64,000 nucleotides of DNA from Leptolyngbyaceae cyanobacterium JSC-12 (lineage in GTDB: Bacteria; Cyanobacteriota; Cyanobacteriia; Leptolyngbyales; Leptolyngbyaceae): assembly GCA_000309945.1 (NCBI GenBank), contig CM001633.1, positions 394,723 through 458,722 on the forward strand, given 5' to 3'. The first letter of the stretch is position 1. The number at the start of each line of letters is the position of its first letter. Below the pieces are notes generated by a model, which ran no database searches, was not told where the DNA came from, and saw only the letters and a program-made list of their open reading frames with translations. Position numbers and translations under genes: made by a program. Below, one piece after another: positions 43,082 to 52,729 of the stretch.

Positions 43082-45517
43082 TTAGTAAGGCCATTTCCAG
43101 TTCACAACATCGGGACGATCAATCCCGTGCTCGTAGGCATAGGCAGTACAGGCAATTTGCTCGTCTTTGAGCATTTCTTTAACATGAGCACCCGCCACCA
43201 TCAGTTTAGGAACCCGGTCAATTACATCGATCGCAATGCTAAAGCGATCGATCTGGTTCTGGATTGCCAAATCTAGCGGAGTGTTGATATTCCCCATCTC
43301 TTTATAGCCGCGCACATGGATGTTGTTGTGGTTAGTGCGACGGTAGGTGAGGCGGTGGATCAGCCAGGGATAACCATGGAAGTTGAAGATCACAGGTTTA
43401 TTGGGAGTGAAGAGACTGTCAAAATCGCGATCGCTCAACCCATGAGGATGCTCTGCTTCGGGTTGCAATTTAAACAGGTCAATCACATTGATAAAACGAA
43501 TCTTCAAATCTGGGAAATGCTCCCGTAACAAGCACGACGCCGCGAGAGATTCCTGAGTTGGAATATCACCCGCCGTTGCCAGCACCACATCTGGTTCGAC
43601 TCCCTGGTCAGTACTTGCCCACTCCCAGATGTCAATTCCCTTAGTACAGTTCTTAATCGCTGCATCCATATCGTGGTATTGCAAATGCAACTGTTTGTCA
43701 GACACAATGACATTGATGTAGTTCTTGCTGCGCAAACAATGATCTGCCACTGATAGCAAAGTGTTGACATCTGGTGGCATATAGATTCGCACTACATCTG
43801 GACTCTTATTCAAGACCACATCAATAAAACCGGGGTCTTGATGGGTAAAACCATTGTGATCCTGTCGCCACACAGTAGAAGTAATCAGCAAGTTAAGAGA
43901 CGGTACCTCTTCCCGCCAATGAATGCGATTGCAGATATCTAACCACTTAGCATGTTGATTGAACATGGAATCAATGACATGCGCAAATGATTCATAGGTG
44001 GAAAAGAATCCATGTCGTCCAGTCAACAAATAACCTTCCAGCCAACCTTGCAGCGTATGCTCACTTAACATCTCCATAACACGCCCATCAGGCGAAAGTT
44101 CGCCACCGTCTTCGTCCTCTGGGAGGTATTCTGCTATCCAGAACTTTTTGCTGACTTCATAAACGGCACCCAGTTTGTTTGATGTGTTTTCATCAGGACC
44201 AAAGACCCGAAAGTTCATCATGTTATTTTTCATGACATCCCGCAGAAACACACCTAGCGGTTTGGTGTTTTCAACTTCAATCAAACCGGGTTTTTCAACT
44301 TGTACTCCGTAATGACGGAAATCCGGCATGTTTAACTCGTGCAAGAGCAAACCACCGTTGGCATAAGGTGTAGAGCCAAGTCGCTTATCCCCAGTAGGTG
44401 CTGTTTCTTTAATCTCTGGCAGGATGGTGCCGTTAGCATCAAACAATTCTTCCGGTTTGTAGCTCTTCATCCATGCCTCTAACTGCCTCACATGGTCAGG
44501 GTTGCTATGCATTCCCCCCATAGGCACCTGGTGAGATCGCCAGAAACCTTCAACCTTGCGACCATCCACATAATCGGGACCGGTCCATCCTTTGGGCGAT
44601 CGCAGCACGATCATCGGCCAGATAGGACGAGTTGCAACACCGCTAGAACGGGCTTCCTGTTGAATACTGTGAATCTTAGCAACGCAATGATCCAGAGTTG
44701 CAGCCATTGCCTGGTGCATTGATTCTGGGTCAGATCCCTCTACAAAATAGGGTTCATAGCCATATCCTTCAAACAACGCCTTCAGCTCTCGGTGGCTAAT
44801 GCGAGAAAGGATAGTTGGGTTATTGATCTTGTAACCATTCAGGTGTAGCACTGGCAGAACTGCACCATCTCGAATAGGGTTGATAAACTTGTTGGAATGC
44901 CAGGAGGTTGCCAGTGGTCCTGTTTCTGATTCGCCATCTCCTGGCATCGACACAACAATTAAATTGGGGTTATCAAAAGCGGCACCAAAGGCGTGAGAAA
45001 GGCTGTATCCTAGCTCACCACCTTCATGGATAGAACCGGGGGTTTCAGGAGTGCAGTGGCTTCCAACTCCACCGGGAAAAGAAAACTGCTTAAAAAACCG
45101 CTTCATTCCCGCTTCGTTCTCAGAGCACTCAGTGTAGAAACGAGAATAACTACCTTCCAGATAGCACGGTCCCAGGAAACCAGGTGCACCGTGCCCCGCA
45201 CCCACCATAAACAGCATGTCCTGATCAAATTTCTTAATAACGCGATTCAGGTGAGTGTAGAGAAAGCTGATGCCTGGACTAGACCCCCAGTGCCCCAGCA
45301 GTCGTTGTTTAATATGCTCAGGCTTCAAGGGTTCCTTAAGTAATGGGTTATCGCGGAGATAGATCATGCCAACAGCTAAATAGTTAGCAGCCCGCCAAAA
45401 GGCATGAATTTTGCGGAGTTCTTCAGGGCTGAGGGGTGCTCCTTCAATTGTGGAGCGTGCAATTCCAAATGAACTGGTGGAGTTATCTACGGTTGGTTTT
45501 GGAGGTGTTGCTACCAT
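43082..45517 (-). CDS. xfp: Phosphoketolase (xylulose-5-P / fructose-6-P)
   Basis: 811 residues, full length. The thiamine-diphosphate enzyme splits xylulose 5-phosphate or fructose 6-phosphate with orthophosphate into acetyl phosphate and a shorter sugar phosphate. Landmarks: [18 protein letters not shown] near residue 70, GHGAPG, the TPP-binding [20 protein letters not shown], and GEPD-type [14 protein letters not shown] in the C-terminal domain. The ATG at 45517 opens a minus-strand run (xfp, EF-hand, PstS-like pair, dehydrogenase, glgP, gpmA). No acetate kinase or phosphotransacetylase gene is next to it, so the fate of acetyl phosphate lies outside the window. Confidence 0.95.
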   Translation of the reverse strand: MVATPPKPTVDNSTSSFGIARSTIEGAPLSPEELRKIHAFWRAANYLAVGMIYLRDNPLLKEPLKPEHIKQRLLGHWGSSPGISFLYTHLNRVIKKFDQDMLFMVGAGHGAPGFLGPCYLEGSYSRFYTECSENEAGMKRFFKQFSFPGGVGSHCTPETPGSIHEGGELGYSLSHAFGAAFDNPNLIVVSMPGDGESETGPLATSWHSNKFINPIRDGAVLPVLHLNGYKINNPTILSRISHRELKALFEGYGYEPYFVEGSDPESMHQAMAATLDHCVAKIHSIQQEARSSGVATRPIWPMIVLRSPKGWTGPDYVDGRKVEGFWRSHQVPMGGMHSNPDHVRQLEAWMKSYKPEELFDANGTILPEIKETAPTGDKRLGSTPYANGGLLLHELNMPDFRHYGVQVEKPGLIEVENTKPLGVFLRDVMKNNMMNFRVFGPDENTSNKLGAVYEVSKKFWIAEYLPEDEDGGELSPDGRVMEMLSEHTLQGWLEGYLLTGRHGFFSTYESFAHVIDSMFNQHAKWLDICNRIHWREEVPSLNLLITSTVWRQDHNGFTHQDPGFIDVVLNKSPDVVRIYMPPDVNTLLSVADHCLRSKNYINVIVSDKQLHLQYHDMDAAIKNCTKGIDIWEWASTDQGVEPDVVLATAGDIPTQESLAASCLLREHFPDLKIRFINVIDLFKLQPEAEHPHGLSDRDFDSLFTPNKPVIFNFHGYPWLIHRLTYRRTNHNNIHVRGYKEMGNINTPLDLAIQNQIDRFSIAIDVIDRVPKLMVAGAHVKEMLKDEQIACTAYAYEHGIDRPDVVNWKWPY

Positions 45518-46352
45518 GACTAAAATTCTCGTTTCTGGAAATATGGATGTTTTCGTTCAAACCTAAATGAATGAATCAGGAATGATTTAGACTGCAAAGT
45601 AAAGTAAAGTTGAGCAGCAACCGAGGGTCTGCAATGGCTGAGATCGCCAGATATCGGCATCTGCTGCGCGATCGCAAATTGTTCATGCAATCGCTTCAAA
45701 GCCCCAGCAATATTGGCAAAACATCTGTCAAAGAGTTAGCAGATGTGCAATGTCTTACAATCTACAAATGTCAATGTCTTACAATCTACAAATGCATGAT
45801 ACTTTGAACATCAAACTGCTCTTCTGGTATAGAGCAACAGCAGTCGAATCTAATTTCGTCAACAGGCACCTAAAGTTGCAATTGAAAGGACGGTAGTAAG
45901 CTCAAACAGGCGACCTTTAAAGCTGACCTCTAACACTAAACATATATCTCAAGTTGCAAGTTTTGACCAGAATTATTTTGTGGAAAATTGAAAGTTATGC
46001 AGCGGTTAATTTCAGCTTAAGCAAAAATTAAATAAAAATCTAAAAGCCCCTTCCTAAAATACATTAAGGCTTTTGAAGTCCTGATTTGACCGCTATCAAA
46101 CAAAATTGCTTACCCATTGCCAGCAACCTGTTTACGAACAATTAAGTCATGATTTTACTTGAACAAAGCCATTGATAGGCTGAGTAGCCTTGCCAACATT
46201 CTGATTAATTTTTTTGGATTTATACTACTGGTGATTCAACTGATTGAGTTTTTTCAGTTTTTGTTACAGCTTCAATCAAGCAGCTTTTGGTAGAAGAAAC
46301 AAACTGTTTATAACTATTCCGTCTAGGTAGTAGCTCGTTATCTCTTGTGCTC
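45518..46352. other. Long divergent regulatory region between xfp and ppk1
   Basis: 835 bp between two divergent genes, unusually long for this gene-dense window. It holds a 24-bp tandem duplication (45748-45794) and long A/T-rich stretches with TAAATAAAAAT-like and TTTTTTTGG-like tracts at about 46020-46260. Both promoters and any shared control of phosphoketolase and polyphosphate kinase must be here. A 65-codon plus-strand ORF inside it contains the duplication and looks fortuitous. Confidence 0.55.
45748..45794. repeat. 24-bp tandem direct repeat
   Basis: CAATGTCTTACAATCTAC... (23 bases, ending ACAAATG) occurs at 45748-45770 and again exactly at 45772-45794, one base apart. It lies about 230 bp upstream of the xfp start. 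It could be a duplicated operator, or slippage without function. Confidence 0.85.
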
Positions 46353-48491
46353 ATGGCAAAAACAAAAGAAATTGTTGCAACAGTAGACTTAAGTAGCCCC
46401 CGCTATTATTTCAATCGCGAACTGAGTTGGTTAGAATTTAATCGTCGGGTTTTACAAGAAGCGAACGACCCTCGAACTCCCCTTCTAGAACGAGTCAAGT
46501 TTGCGGCTATTTTTGCTTCTAACCTGGATGAGTTTTTTATGGTGCGAGTTGCCAGTCTGCAACGTCAAGTTGAAGCCCAGGTTACGACTCTATCTCCTGA
46601 CGGACGGACACCTCAGCAGCAATTAGACGAGATCAGCCAGCGGTTGCATCCAATGGTTGCTCAATTGCAGGAGCTATTTGAGAATGAATTGCGCCCTCAG
46701 TTGGCGGCTGAGGGAGTCTATGTGCTGAAGTACGACGAACTGGATAGCGCCCAGCGTCGCTATCTGAAACACTACTTTGAGGAACGGGTATTTCCTATAC
46801 TGACTCCTTTGGCGGTTGATCCATCCCATCCGTTCCCCCTCATGTCGAATCTGAGTTTGAATCTTGCCATCGTGCTGGAAGACCCAGACACTGGAGAGAC
46901 TCGATTTGCCAGGGTGAAGGTGCCTGATAGTTTGCCCCGGTTTGTAGTGTTGCCTGCAGATGTTCATCCCAAAACTGATCGCTCAGTAGTGTGGGCAGGT
47001 GTTTCTTTAGAGCAGATTGTGGCAGATAATCTGGAGCGGTTATTCCCCGGAATGATTGTTCGTGAACATCACCTCTTTCGAATTACCCGCGATGCCGACC
47101 TGGCAGTGCAGGAAGAAAATGCCGAGGATTTGGCAGAAGCGATCGCTCAAGAATTAAACAGACGCCGCTTTGGGGGATCTGTAGTACGATTTCAGTTTGC
47201 TCCTACCATGTCGGATTTTGTCAAACAAACTTTGATTCGAGGCATGAATGTCGATCCCAACGACCTGTATATGACTCAGGGATGGTTGGGAATGCGCGAT
47301 TTGATGTCCTTCATGGCACTGCCGCTTCCTCATCTCAAAGATCAGCCATGGACTCCGGTAATTCCAAAGCGATTACGTCATTTAACAGAGGAATTTTCTA
47401 TTGACGAAGATGCAGGCGGGGATATTTTTCATGTCATTCGTCAGGGAGATTTGTTGGTTCATCACCCTTATGAATCCTTCACCGCCTCCGTTGAGCTTTT
47501 CATTACCCAGGCTGCCCATGATCCAGATGTGCAGGCAATAAAAATGACGCTTTACCGCACTTCAAGTGATTCACCCATCATCAAGGCATTGATTGCGGCG
47601 GCCCAAAATGGCAAACAGGTGGTTGCTTTGGTAGAAATTAAGGCTCGCTTTGATGAAGCCAGTAACCTCAACTGGGCAAAGGCTCTGGAAGATGCTGGAG
47701 TGCACGTTGTCTATGGAGTGATGGGCTTGAAGACGCACACGAAAGTGGTGCTGGTGGTACGACAAGAGGGTGGAGAGATTCATCGCTACGTGCACATTGG
47801 CACGGGCAACTACAATTCCAAGACGGCTAAACTTTACACTGATATTGGACTGCTCAGTTGCCGAGAAGAATTGGGGGCAGACCTAACAGATTTGTTTAAT
47901 TACCTGACAGGCTTCTCCAAGCAAAAGTCTTTCCACAAGTTGTTGGTTGCACCTGTTACTCTACGCGATCGCATGGTTGAGATGATCCGTCGCGAAATCG
48001 ATCATTGCAACAACAGAAAATCGGGGCGCATTATTGCCAAGATGAATGCCTTAATTGATCCCGACATTATCAAAACCTTGTACGAAGCATCTCAAGCAGG
48101 GGTGCAGATTGATTTGATTGTTCGTGGCATGTGTTGCCTGTTACCTGGCATCCCAGATGTCAGCGAAAACATTCGCGTGATCAGTATTGTTGGACGCTAC
48201 CTAGAACACTCCCGCATCTTTTGGTTTGCTAACAATGGGCAGGAAGAAGTCTACATCGGCAGTGCTGATTGGATGCAGCGCAATCTTGATTGCCGGGTAG
48301 AGGCAGTTACCCCAGTTGAGGATTCCCACTGCGCCAAAGAATTAAAAGACATTCTCCAGATTTGTCTAGAAGATAATCGACAGGCATGGGAACTTCAATC
48401 TGATGGTTCGTATATTCAGCGTCGTCCTGCTCAGGATGAGCCTGAAAGTAGTGCTCAGGTAAATTTAATGGAACGCTATCTACACACGTAG
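46353..48491 (+). CDS. ppk1: Polyphosphate kinase 1
   Basis: 712 residues from ATG 46353; an in-frame GTG at 46347 adds two. It reversibly polymerises the gamma-phosphate of ATP into polyphosphate. Landmarks: YFNRELSWLEFNRRVL at the N-terminus, VYGVMGLKTHTKVVLVVR, the autophosphorylated histidine region HIGTGNYNSKTAKLYTD, and the C-terminal catalytic SADWMQRNLDCRVEAV. All four PPK1 domains are present. It is divergent from the xfp/glgP run that includes two PstS-like proteins, making a local phosphate-metabolism neighbourhood. Confidence 0.96.
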   Translation: MAKTKEIVATVDLSSPRYYFNRELSWLEFNRRVLQEANDPRTPLLERVKFAAIFASNLDEFFMVRVASLQRQVEAQVTTLSPDGRTPQQQLDEISQRLHPMVAQLQELFENELRPQLAAEGVYVLKYDELDSAQRRYLKHYFEERVFPILTPLAVDPSHPFPLMSNLSLNLAIVLEDPDTGETRFARVKVPDSLPRFVVLPADVHPKTDRSVVWAGVSLEQIVADNLERLFPGMIVREHHLFRITRDADLAVQEENAEDLAEAIAQELNRRRFGGSVVRFQFAPTMSDFVKQTLIRGMNVDPNDLYMTQGWLGMRDLMSFMALPLPHLKDQPWTPVIPKRLRHLTEEFSIDEDAGGDIFHVIRQGDLLVHHPYESFTASVELFITQAAHDPDVQAIKMTLYRTSSDSPIIKALIAAAQNGKQVVALVEIKARFDEASNLNWAKALEDAGVHVVYGVMGLKTHTKVVLVVRQEGGEIHRYVHIGTGNYNSKTAKLYTDIGLLSCREELGADLTDLFNYLTGFSKQKSFHKLLVAPVTLRDRMVEMIRREIDHCNNRKSGRIIAKMNALIDPDIIKTLYEASQAGVQIDLIVRGMCCLLPGIPDVSENIRVISIVGRYLEHSRIFWFANNGQEEVYIGSADWMQRNLDCRVEAVTPVEDSHCAKELKDILQICLEDNRQAWELQSDGSYIQRRPAQDEPESSAQVNLMERYLHT

Positions 48492-48561
48492 CGATCGCCC
48501 TTAGATTAGCATCATCCTGATTCAAGCAGAACGCTGATCCAGCTTTACTGAAGGCATGTCT

Positions 48562-49392
48562 CTATTTTCCAAGCAACTTCACTAGCCCGATTCCACCAAA
48601 ATACAGCAGCAACATTGCGCCGCCTAATAGGCTCTGTGTCAACGGATCGGTAGAAGGCGTAAGCACAGCCCCCACAATCGCCGATCCCAGCAGCACAAGC
48701 TTCCAACCAGAGAACATTTGCTGGGATGACACAATCCCCAATAAACCCAGTAAAGCTTGAACAATCGGCACCTGGAACGCTAATCCGGTGCTCAACATAA
48801 GCAACAGGACAAAATCAAAATATTTTTCAATTGACCAGGATTGCTCCACCACATCCGCTCCATAGCTGATGAAAAAATTAAGCGCTGCTGGAACCAGAGC
48901 AACATAGGAAAAAACCAACCCACCTAAAAATAAAATGCTAGACCCAAACACGATCGGTCCCAACAAACGCCGCTCGCGACGAGTCAAGCCTGGAAGCACA
49001 AACGCTACTATCTGGTAAAGAATGACAGGTGCCGCAACCAGGATGCCACTGTATCCCGCCACTTTAATAGAAACAAAGAAGAATTCGCCAGGAGCAAGCT
49101 GAAGAAACTTCACTCCCTGAGCAGGAATTTCCAATAGGCGAACAATGTGTTTGACGACAGCAAACGACGCGATCGCGCCCACCACCACCGCAATCAGGGA
49201 GTAAAAAATCCGCTGTCGCAACTCTTCCAGATGATCAAACAACGACATCTCCACCTCATCCGGTAGTTCATCGTCGTAACTTGGGACATCAGTATCAGTG
49301 GAAACCGTGCTCAGGTTATCAATTGATGAGCCGTTTTCCTGAATTGTGGCATCCTGAGTAAATGCCGTTTTCAGTTCTGAAGGAGCCGTCAT
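48562..49392 (-). CDS. tatC: Twin-arginine translocase subunit TatC
   Basis: 276 residues with six membrane helices. TatC recognises twin-arginine signal peptides. The N-terminal cytosolic end is extended (about 45 Ser/Thr/Asp-rich residues) before [18 protein letters not shown], which carries the glutamates that bind the RR motif. Then [42 protein letters not shown] matches the family first-loop and second-helix signature. The C-terminal helices include [23 protein letters not shown]. No tatA/B adjacent. Convergent with ppk1. Confidence 0.95.
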   Translation of the reverse strand: MTAPSELKTAFTQDATIQENGSSIDNLSTVSTDTDVPSYDDELPDEVEMSLFDHLEELRQRIFYSLIAVVVGAIASFAVVKHIVRLLEIPAQGVKFLQLAPGEFFFVSIKVAGYSGILVAAPVILYQIVAFVLPGLTRRERRLLGPIVFGSSILFLGGLVFSYVALVPAALNFFISYGADVVEQSWSIEKYFDFVLLLMLSTGLAFQVPIVQALLGLLGIVSSQQMFSGWKLVLLGSAIVGAVLTPSTDPLTQSLLGGAMLLLYFGGIGLVKLLGK

Positions 49393-49509
49393 GGTTTAGA
49401 GATGTCATATGCTGTTCCATCCATTGTATCCAGGTGCGCCATCAATCTTGACGGAGAGACGCTAGGTTAGAGATGCTAAAGCCTGTGACAACTCTGGGAA
49501 GGGAAAAAT

Positions 49510-50139
49510 ATGGATAAGATTAAGGCTCAAGCAGATAAACTGTGGCGACTGATCGCGAATCCAGCGACAGGCGAGACCTTTCAAAAAACGATTACACTCA
49601 CCTGGTCACTCCTCAAGGAAACAGGGCTATTGCTCTGGTTAGTGCTATGTTTAGGGTTGGTACTGGGAGATTGGTTTTGGAAGTATTCCTATCAAGCCGG
49701 ACAACGTGCTCGCATTTGGGTTAATGACTTGCAAACCCAAAAACCTTCGGAGGCGGCGGTTGAAGTTCCTGATGCTAGTCCAAACACAAGTAAGATGCTA
49801 AGCACGACAGGCAAATCTCTCCTGGCAGCAGGGCAGGCAAGCATTAAAGCGGTGCTGAATACGGCGAAAGGGCAACTAGGGATTGAAATTCCTCCCGAAC
49901 CTGAACACCCTAAAAGCATCAATCATTCAATATCAGCAGCACGTTCGGTCGTAGATGCATCAATCGCAGAAACCGCGATCGCAGAAGCTCCAATTTTAGA
50001 AAGACCGATTGCAGAACCCCCCGTGATGGAATCTTCAACGTCAACTGAAACAGCGGCCGAGCCTTCTGCCCCGAGCACTGAAGGATTACGCAACGAACCC
50101 AAAGCATCCTCAGCTGAGGCAACTAGCAATGAAGGCTGA
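49510..50139 (+). CDS. Single-span membrane protein with Ala/Glu-rich tail
   Basis: 209 residues, no recognised family. The N-terminal 30 residues are helical and partly basic, followed by one transmembrane helix (about 38-55, GLLLWLVLCLGLVLGDWFW). The remaining 150 residues are low-complexity, rich in Ala, Pro, Glu and Ser, with near-repeats (IAETAIAEAPILERPIAEPP). The tail is probably disordered. ATG 49510 with GGGAAGGGAAAA upstream is a good start. Divergent from tatC across about 115 bp and 110 bp upstream of speA. Confidence 0.65.
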   Translation: MDKIKAQADKLWRLIANPATGETFQKTITLTWSLLKETGLLLWLVLCLGLVLGDWFWKYSYQAGQRARIWVNDLQTQKPSEAAVEVPDASPNTSKMLSTTGKSLLAAGQASIKAVLNTAKGQLGIEIPPEPEHPKSINHSISAARSVVDASIAETAIAEAPILERPIAEPPVMESSTSTETAAEPSAPSTEGLRNEPKASSAEATSNEG

Positions 50140-50249
50140 TGCAGATCTTGAGTTGAGTCAGCGTGCGTATTCTGTCTTACCTGCAAGTTTGGACGGAATA
50201 CGATAGACTAGCAATTCTCAGTATTATGACGTTTATGAGGTGAACTGGA

Positions 50250-52310
50250 ATGGGAGGACGCCCAACTGCGGCTGACACAGAAGACATGAAACAAAGCAAA
50301 TTAGCTTCTACCAAGGCAAAAAGTCAGTCTCAAGCGGTTGATACTGAGGAACAGCAACGTTCCTTACAGATAAAACAGGATTCGTCCAAAGCAACAGCAA
50401 ATGAATCGGTTGTTTCTCCCAAATCCTGGACCATCGAAGACAGCGAAGAACTCTACCGCATCACGGGTTGGGGGGAGCCGTATTTTTCCATCAACGCCGC
50501 TGGACACGTGACCGTCTCTCCCCAAGGCGATCGCGGTGGTTCCCTGGATCTGTTTGAACTCGTCAATGCCTTGAAACAGCGGAACCTCAACTTGCCCTTA
50601 CTGATCCGCTTCTCCGATATTTTGGAAGACCGGATTGAACGATTGAATGCAGCCTTTGCCAAAGGCATCGCCCGCTACAACTACGACGGTGTGTATAAAG
50701 GTGTATTTCCCGTCAAATGCAATCAGCAGCGGCATTTAGTAGAATCTCTGGTGAAATTTGGCAAACCCTATCAGTTTGGGCTAGAAGCAGGGTCCAAACC
50801 AGAATTGATGATTGCCCTGGCAACCCTAAAAACACCAGGAGCATTGCTAATTTGCAATGGCTACAAAGACCAGGAATATATCGAAATGGCGATCCTGGCG
50901 CAGCAGTTGGGCAAAATTGCCATCATCGTGCTGGAACAGATTGAAGAAGTGCCCATGGTGATTGAAGCCAGCCGCAAATTAGACATTCCACCGATTGTGG
51001 GAGTACGGGCAAAACTCAGCAGCAAAGGGATTGGACGCTGGGGAACTTCCGCAGGTGATCGCGCCAAATTTGGACTCACTATTCCCGAAATTCTGCAAAC
51101 TGTGGAAATGCTGCGAGAAGCTGAGCTACTGGACTCATTGCAACTGCTGCATTACCACATCGGCTCCCAAATCTCAGCTATCTCAGTGGTGAAAGATGCC
51201 ATTCGAGAAGCCAGCCAGATCTATGTGGAACTGGCAAAATTGGGGGCAAATATGCGCTATCTGGACGTGGGTGGCGGCTTAGGTGTAGATTACGACGGTT
51301 CCAAAACCAATTTCTACGCCTCTAAAAACTACAACATCCAAAACTACGCAAACGACATTGTAGCGGAAGTGAAAGAAGCCTGCGTCGAGCGAAAAATTCC
51401 CGTTCCTACCCTGATTAGTGAGAGCGGACGGGCGATCGCTTCCCACCAATCCGTTCTTGTTTTTAACGTATTGGGCACTAGCGACGTTCCTACCGGAGCA
51501 CCCGAACCCTTGCGCGATGATGAACACCTGATCATTCGCAACCTTTGGGAAACCTACGATTCAATTAACGTGGACAATTATCAGGAGATGTTCCACGATG
51601 CGTCCCAGTTCAAGGAAGAAGCCGTTAGCCTGTTTAACTTTGGCTATGTCAGTTTGCCCGAACGTGCCCGAGCAGAACGATTGTACTGGGCATGCTGCGA
51701 AAAAATCCTAACCATCGCCCGCCAGCAAGAATATGTTCCCGATGACCTGGAAGATCTGGAAAAGATCATGGCGTCGATTTACTACATCAACCTGTCAGTG
51801 TTCCAATCAGCACCGGATAGCTGGGCTATCGATCAGCTTTTTCCCATCATGCCGATCCATCGTCTGGATGAAGAACCCACCAAACGCGCTACCCTTGCTG
51901 ACCTTACCTGTGATAGTGATGGCAAAATCGACCAATTTATTGACTTGCGCGATGTGAAACACGTTTTGGAATTACACGACCTCAAGCCCGGTCAGCCTTA
52001 CTACCTGGGAATGTTTCTGGGGGGCGCTTATCAGGAAATTATGGGTAATCTGCATAATCTGTTTGGCGACACGAACGCCATTCACATTACCCTCACACCA
52101 AAGGGCTACCACATTGACCACGTAGTCAAGGGCGACACGATGACTGAAGTGTTGGGCTATGTGCAATACGATGCTGAAGATCTGGTTGAGAGCATTCGCC
52201 AGCAAACTGAACATGCTCTGCAAGAGAAGCGGATCACAATTGAAGAATCCCAATTACTGTTGCAAAACTATGAACGGAGCTTGAGCCGTTATACGTATTT
52301 GTCAGTCTAG
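50250..52310 (+). CDS. speA: Biosynthetic arginine decarboxylase
   Basis: 686 residues. The pyridoxal-phosphate enzyme decarboxylates arginine to agmatine, the start of polyamine synthesis. The PLP-lysine region is GVFPVKCNQQ, the fold-III barrel glycine motif is LDVGGGLGVDYDGS, and SESGRAIASHQSVLVFNV carries substrate contacts. The C-terminal domain includes DLTCDSDGKIDQFID and a catalytic-cysteine-like context. The first about 70 residues are a Lys/Ser/Gln-rich extension before WTIEDSEELYRITGWGEPYF. ATG 50250 follows ATGAGGTGAACTGGA with a weak ribosome-binding site. Confidence 0.95.
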   Translation: MGGRPTAADTEDMKQSKLASTKAKSQSQAVDTEEQQRSLQIKQDSSKATANESVVSPKSWTIEDSEELYRITGWGEPYFSINAAGHVTVSPQGDRGGSLDLFELVNALKQRNLNLPLLIRFSDILEDRIERLNAAFAKGIARYNYDGVYKGVFPVKCNQQRHLVESLVKFGKPYQFGLEAGSKPELMIALATLKTPGALLICNGYKDQEYIEMAILAQQLGKIAIIVLEQIEEVPMVIEASRKLDIPPIVGVRAKLSSKGIGRWGTSAGDRAKFGLTIPEILQTVEMLREAELLDSLQLLHYHIGSQISAISVVKDAIREASQIYVELAKLGANMRYLDVGGGLGVDYDGSKTNFYASKNYNIQNYANDIVAEVKEACVERKIPVPTLISESGRAIASHQSVLVFNVLGTSDVPTGAPEPLRDDEHLIIRNLWETYDSINVDNYQEMFHDASQFKEEAVSLFNFGYVSLPERARAERLYWACCEKILTIARQQEYVPDDLEDLEKIMASIYYINLSVFQSAPDSWAIDQLFPIMPIHRLDEEPTKRATLADLTCDSDGKIDQFIDLRDVKHVLELHDLKPGQPYYLGMFLGGAYQEIMGNLHNLFGDTNAIHITLTPKGYHIDHVVKGDTMTEVLGYVQYDAEDLVESIRQQTEHALQEKRITIEESQLLLQNYERSLSRYTYLSV

Positions 52311-52493
52311 AAAATTCGCAAAGCTCATCTTCTCAGGTGAGGAAACAGTCATGCGACCGGGTGAATTTAGCGAAAATTTGGCTAAATCTAATACCTAACT
52401 TAGAGGGTATTTGAAACGGGTGGAGATGGTTAGAACCATCACGACAAGCCCCAAAAAACGGCCCCATTTATCCGTATTCTTATGTTTTTAGTA

Positions 52494-52568
52494 ACGACTT
52501 TAGTCGTCCAAATCACTGGAAACCGGGCCTTCAAAACATCCTCTTAGATACAGCACAGGCCATTTTTT
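52494..52568 (+). ncRNA. Possible small RNA with two hairpins and a terminator
   Basis: A perfect hairpin ACGACT-TT-AGTCGT (52494-52507) is followed by the unpaired CACTGGAAACCGGG, then GGCCT (52526-52530) pairing with AGGCC (52557-52561) and a T6 run (52563-52568). Upstream TATCCGTATTCTTATG could hold a -10 element. Exposed GGAAAC between a 5' hairpin and a terminator loosely recalls the cyanobacterial Yfr2 small-RNA family; I cannot confirm membership. It may instead just be the speA terminator region. Confidence 0.3.
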
Positions 52569-52605
52569 ACTTAATCTTTCCTTAAAATAAGTTAACCATT
52601 GCTGT

Positions 52606-52639
52606 AAAAAAACAGCATTAGAGAAAACCTCTAATGCTG
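52606..52639 (-). terminator. Rho-independent terminator of chlP
   Basis: On the minus strand CAGCATTAGAG pairs exactly with CTCTAATGCTG across a 5-base loop, followed by T7. It lies about 90 bp past the chlP stop codon. Confidence 0.85.
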
Positions 52640-52729
52640 CTGTGTAGGAATGACTCAGGTGAGGAGTAAAAGTCAGGATTCTAGTAGCTAAGAGCGTTTC
52701 CAGTTCCTAGAACCCAATTCTTGGAACTT

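Larger units (their letters stand above)
52311..52729. other. Intergenic region between speA and chlP
   Basis: 419 bp between convergent genes. It holds a possible plus-strand small RNA (52494-52568) and the chlP terminator (52606-52639), both listed. Short palindromes ATTTAGC...GCTAAAT (about 52365-52387) and GATGGTT/AACCATC (52425-52440) sit after speA and may form its 3' hairpins. A 15-codon ORF from ATG 52351 is not convincing. Confidence 0.5.

Noticed and set aside
45610-45807. 65-codon frame in the xfp-ppk1 spacer
   Set aside because: Its C-terminal part is just the translated 24-bp tandem repeat, and no ribosome-binding site or family resemblance is seen.
52640-52680. Yfr1-like ACTCCTCAC motif on the minus strand upstream of the chlP terminator
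   Set aside because: The motif matches only partly (ACTCCTCACC), and it lies inside the chlP 3' untranslated region.
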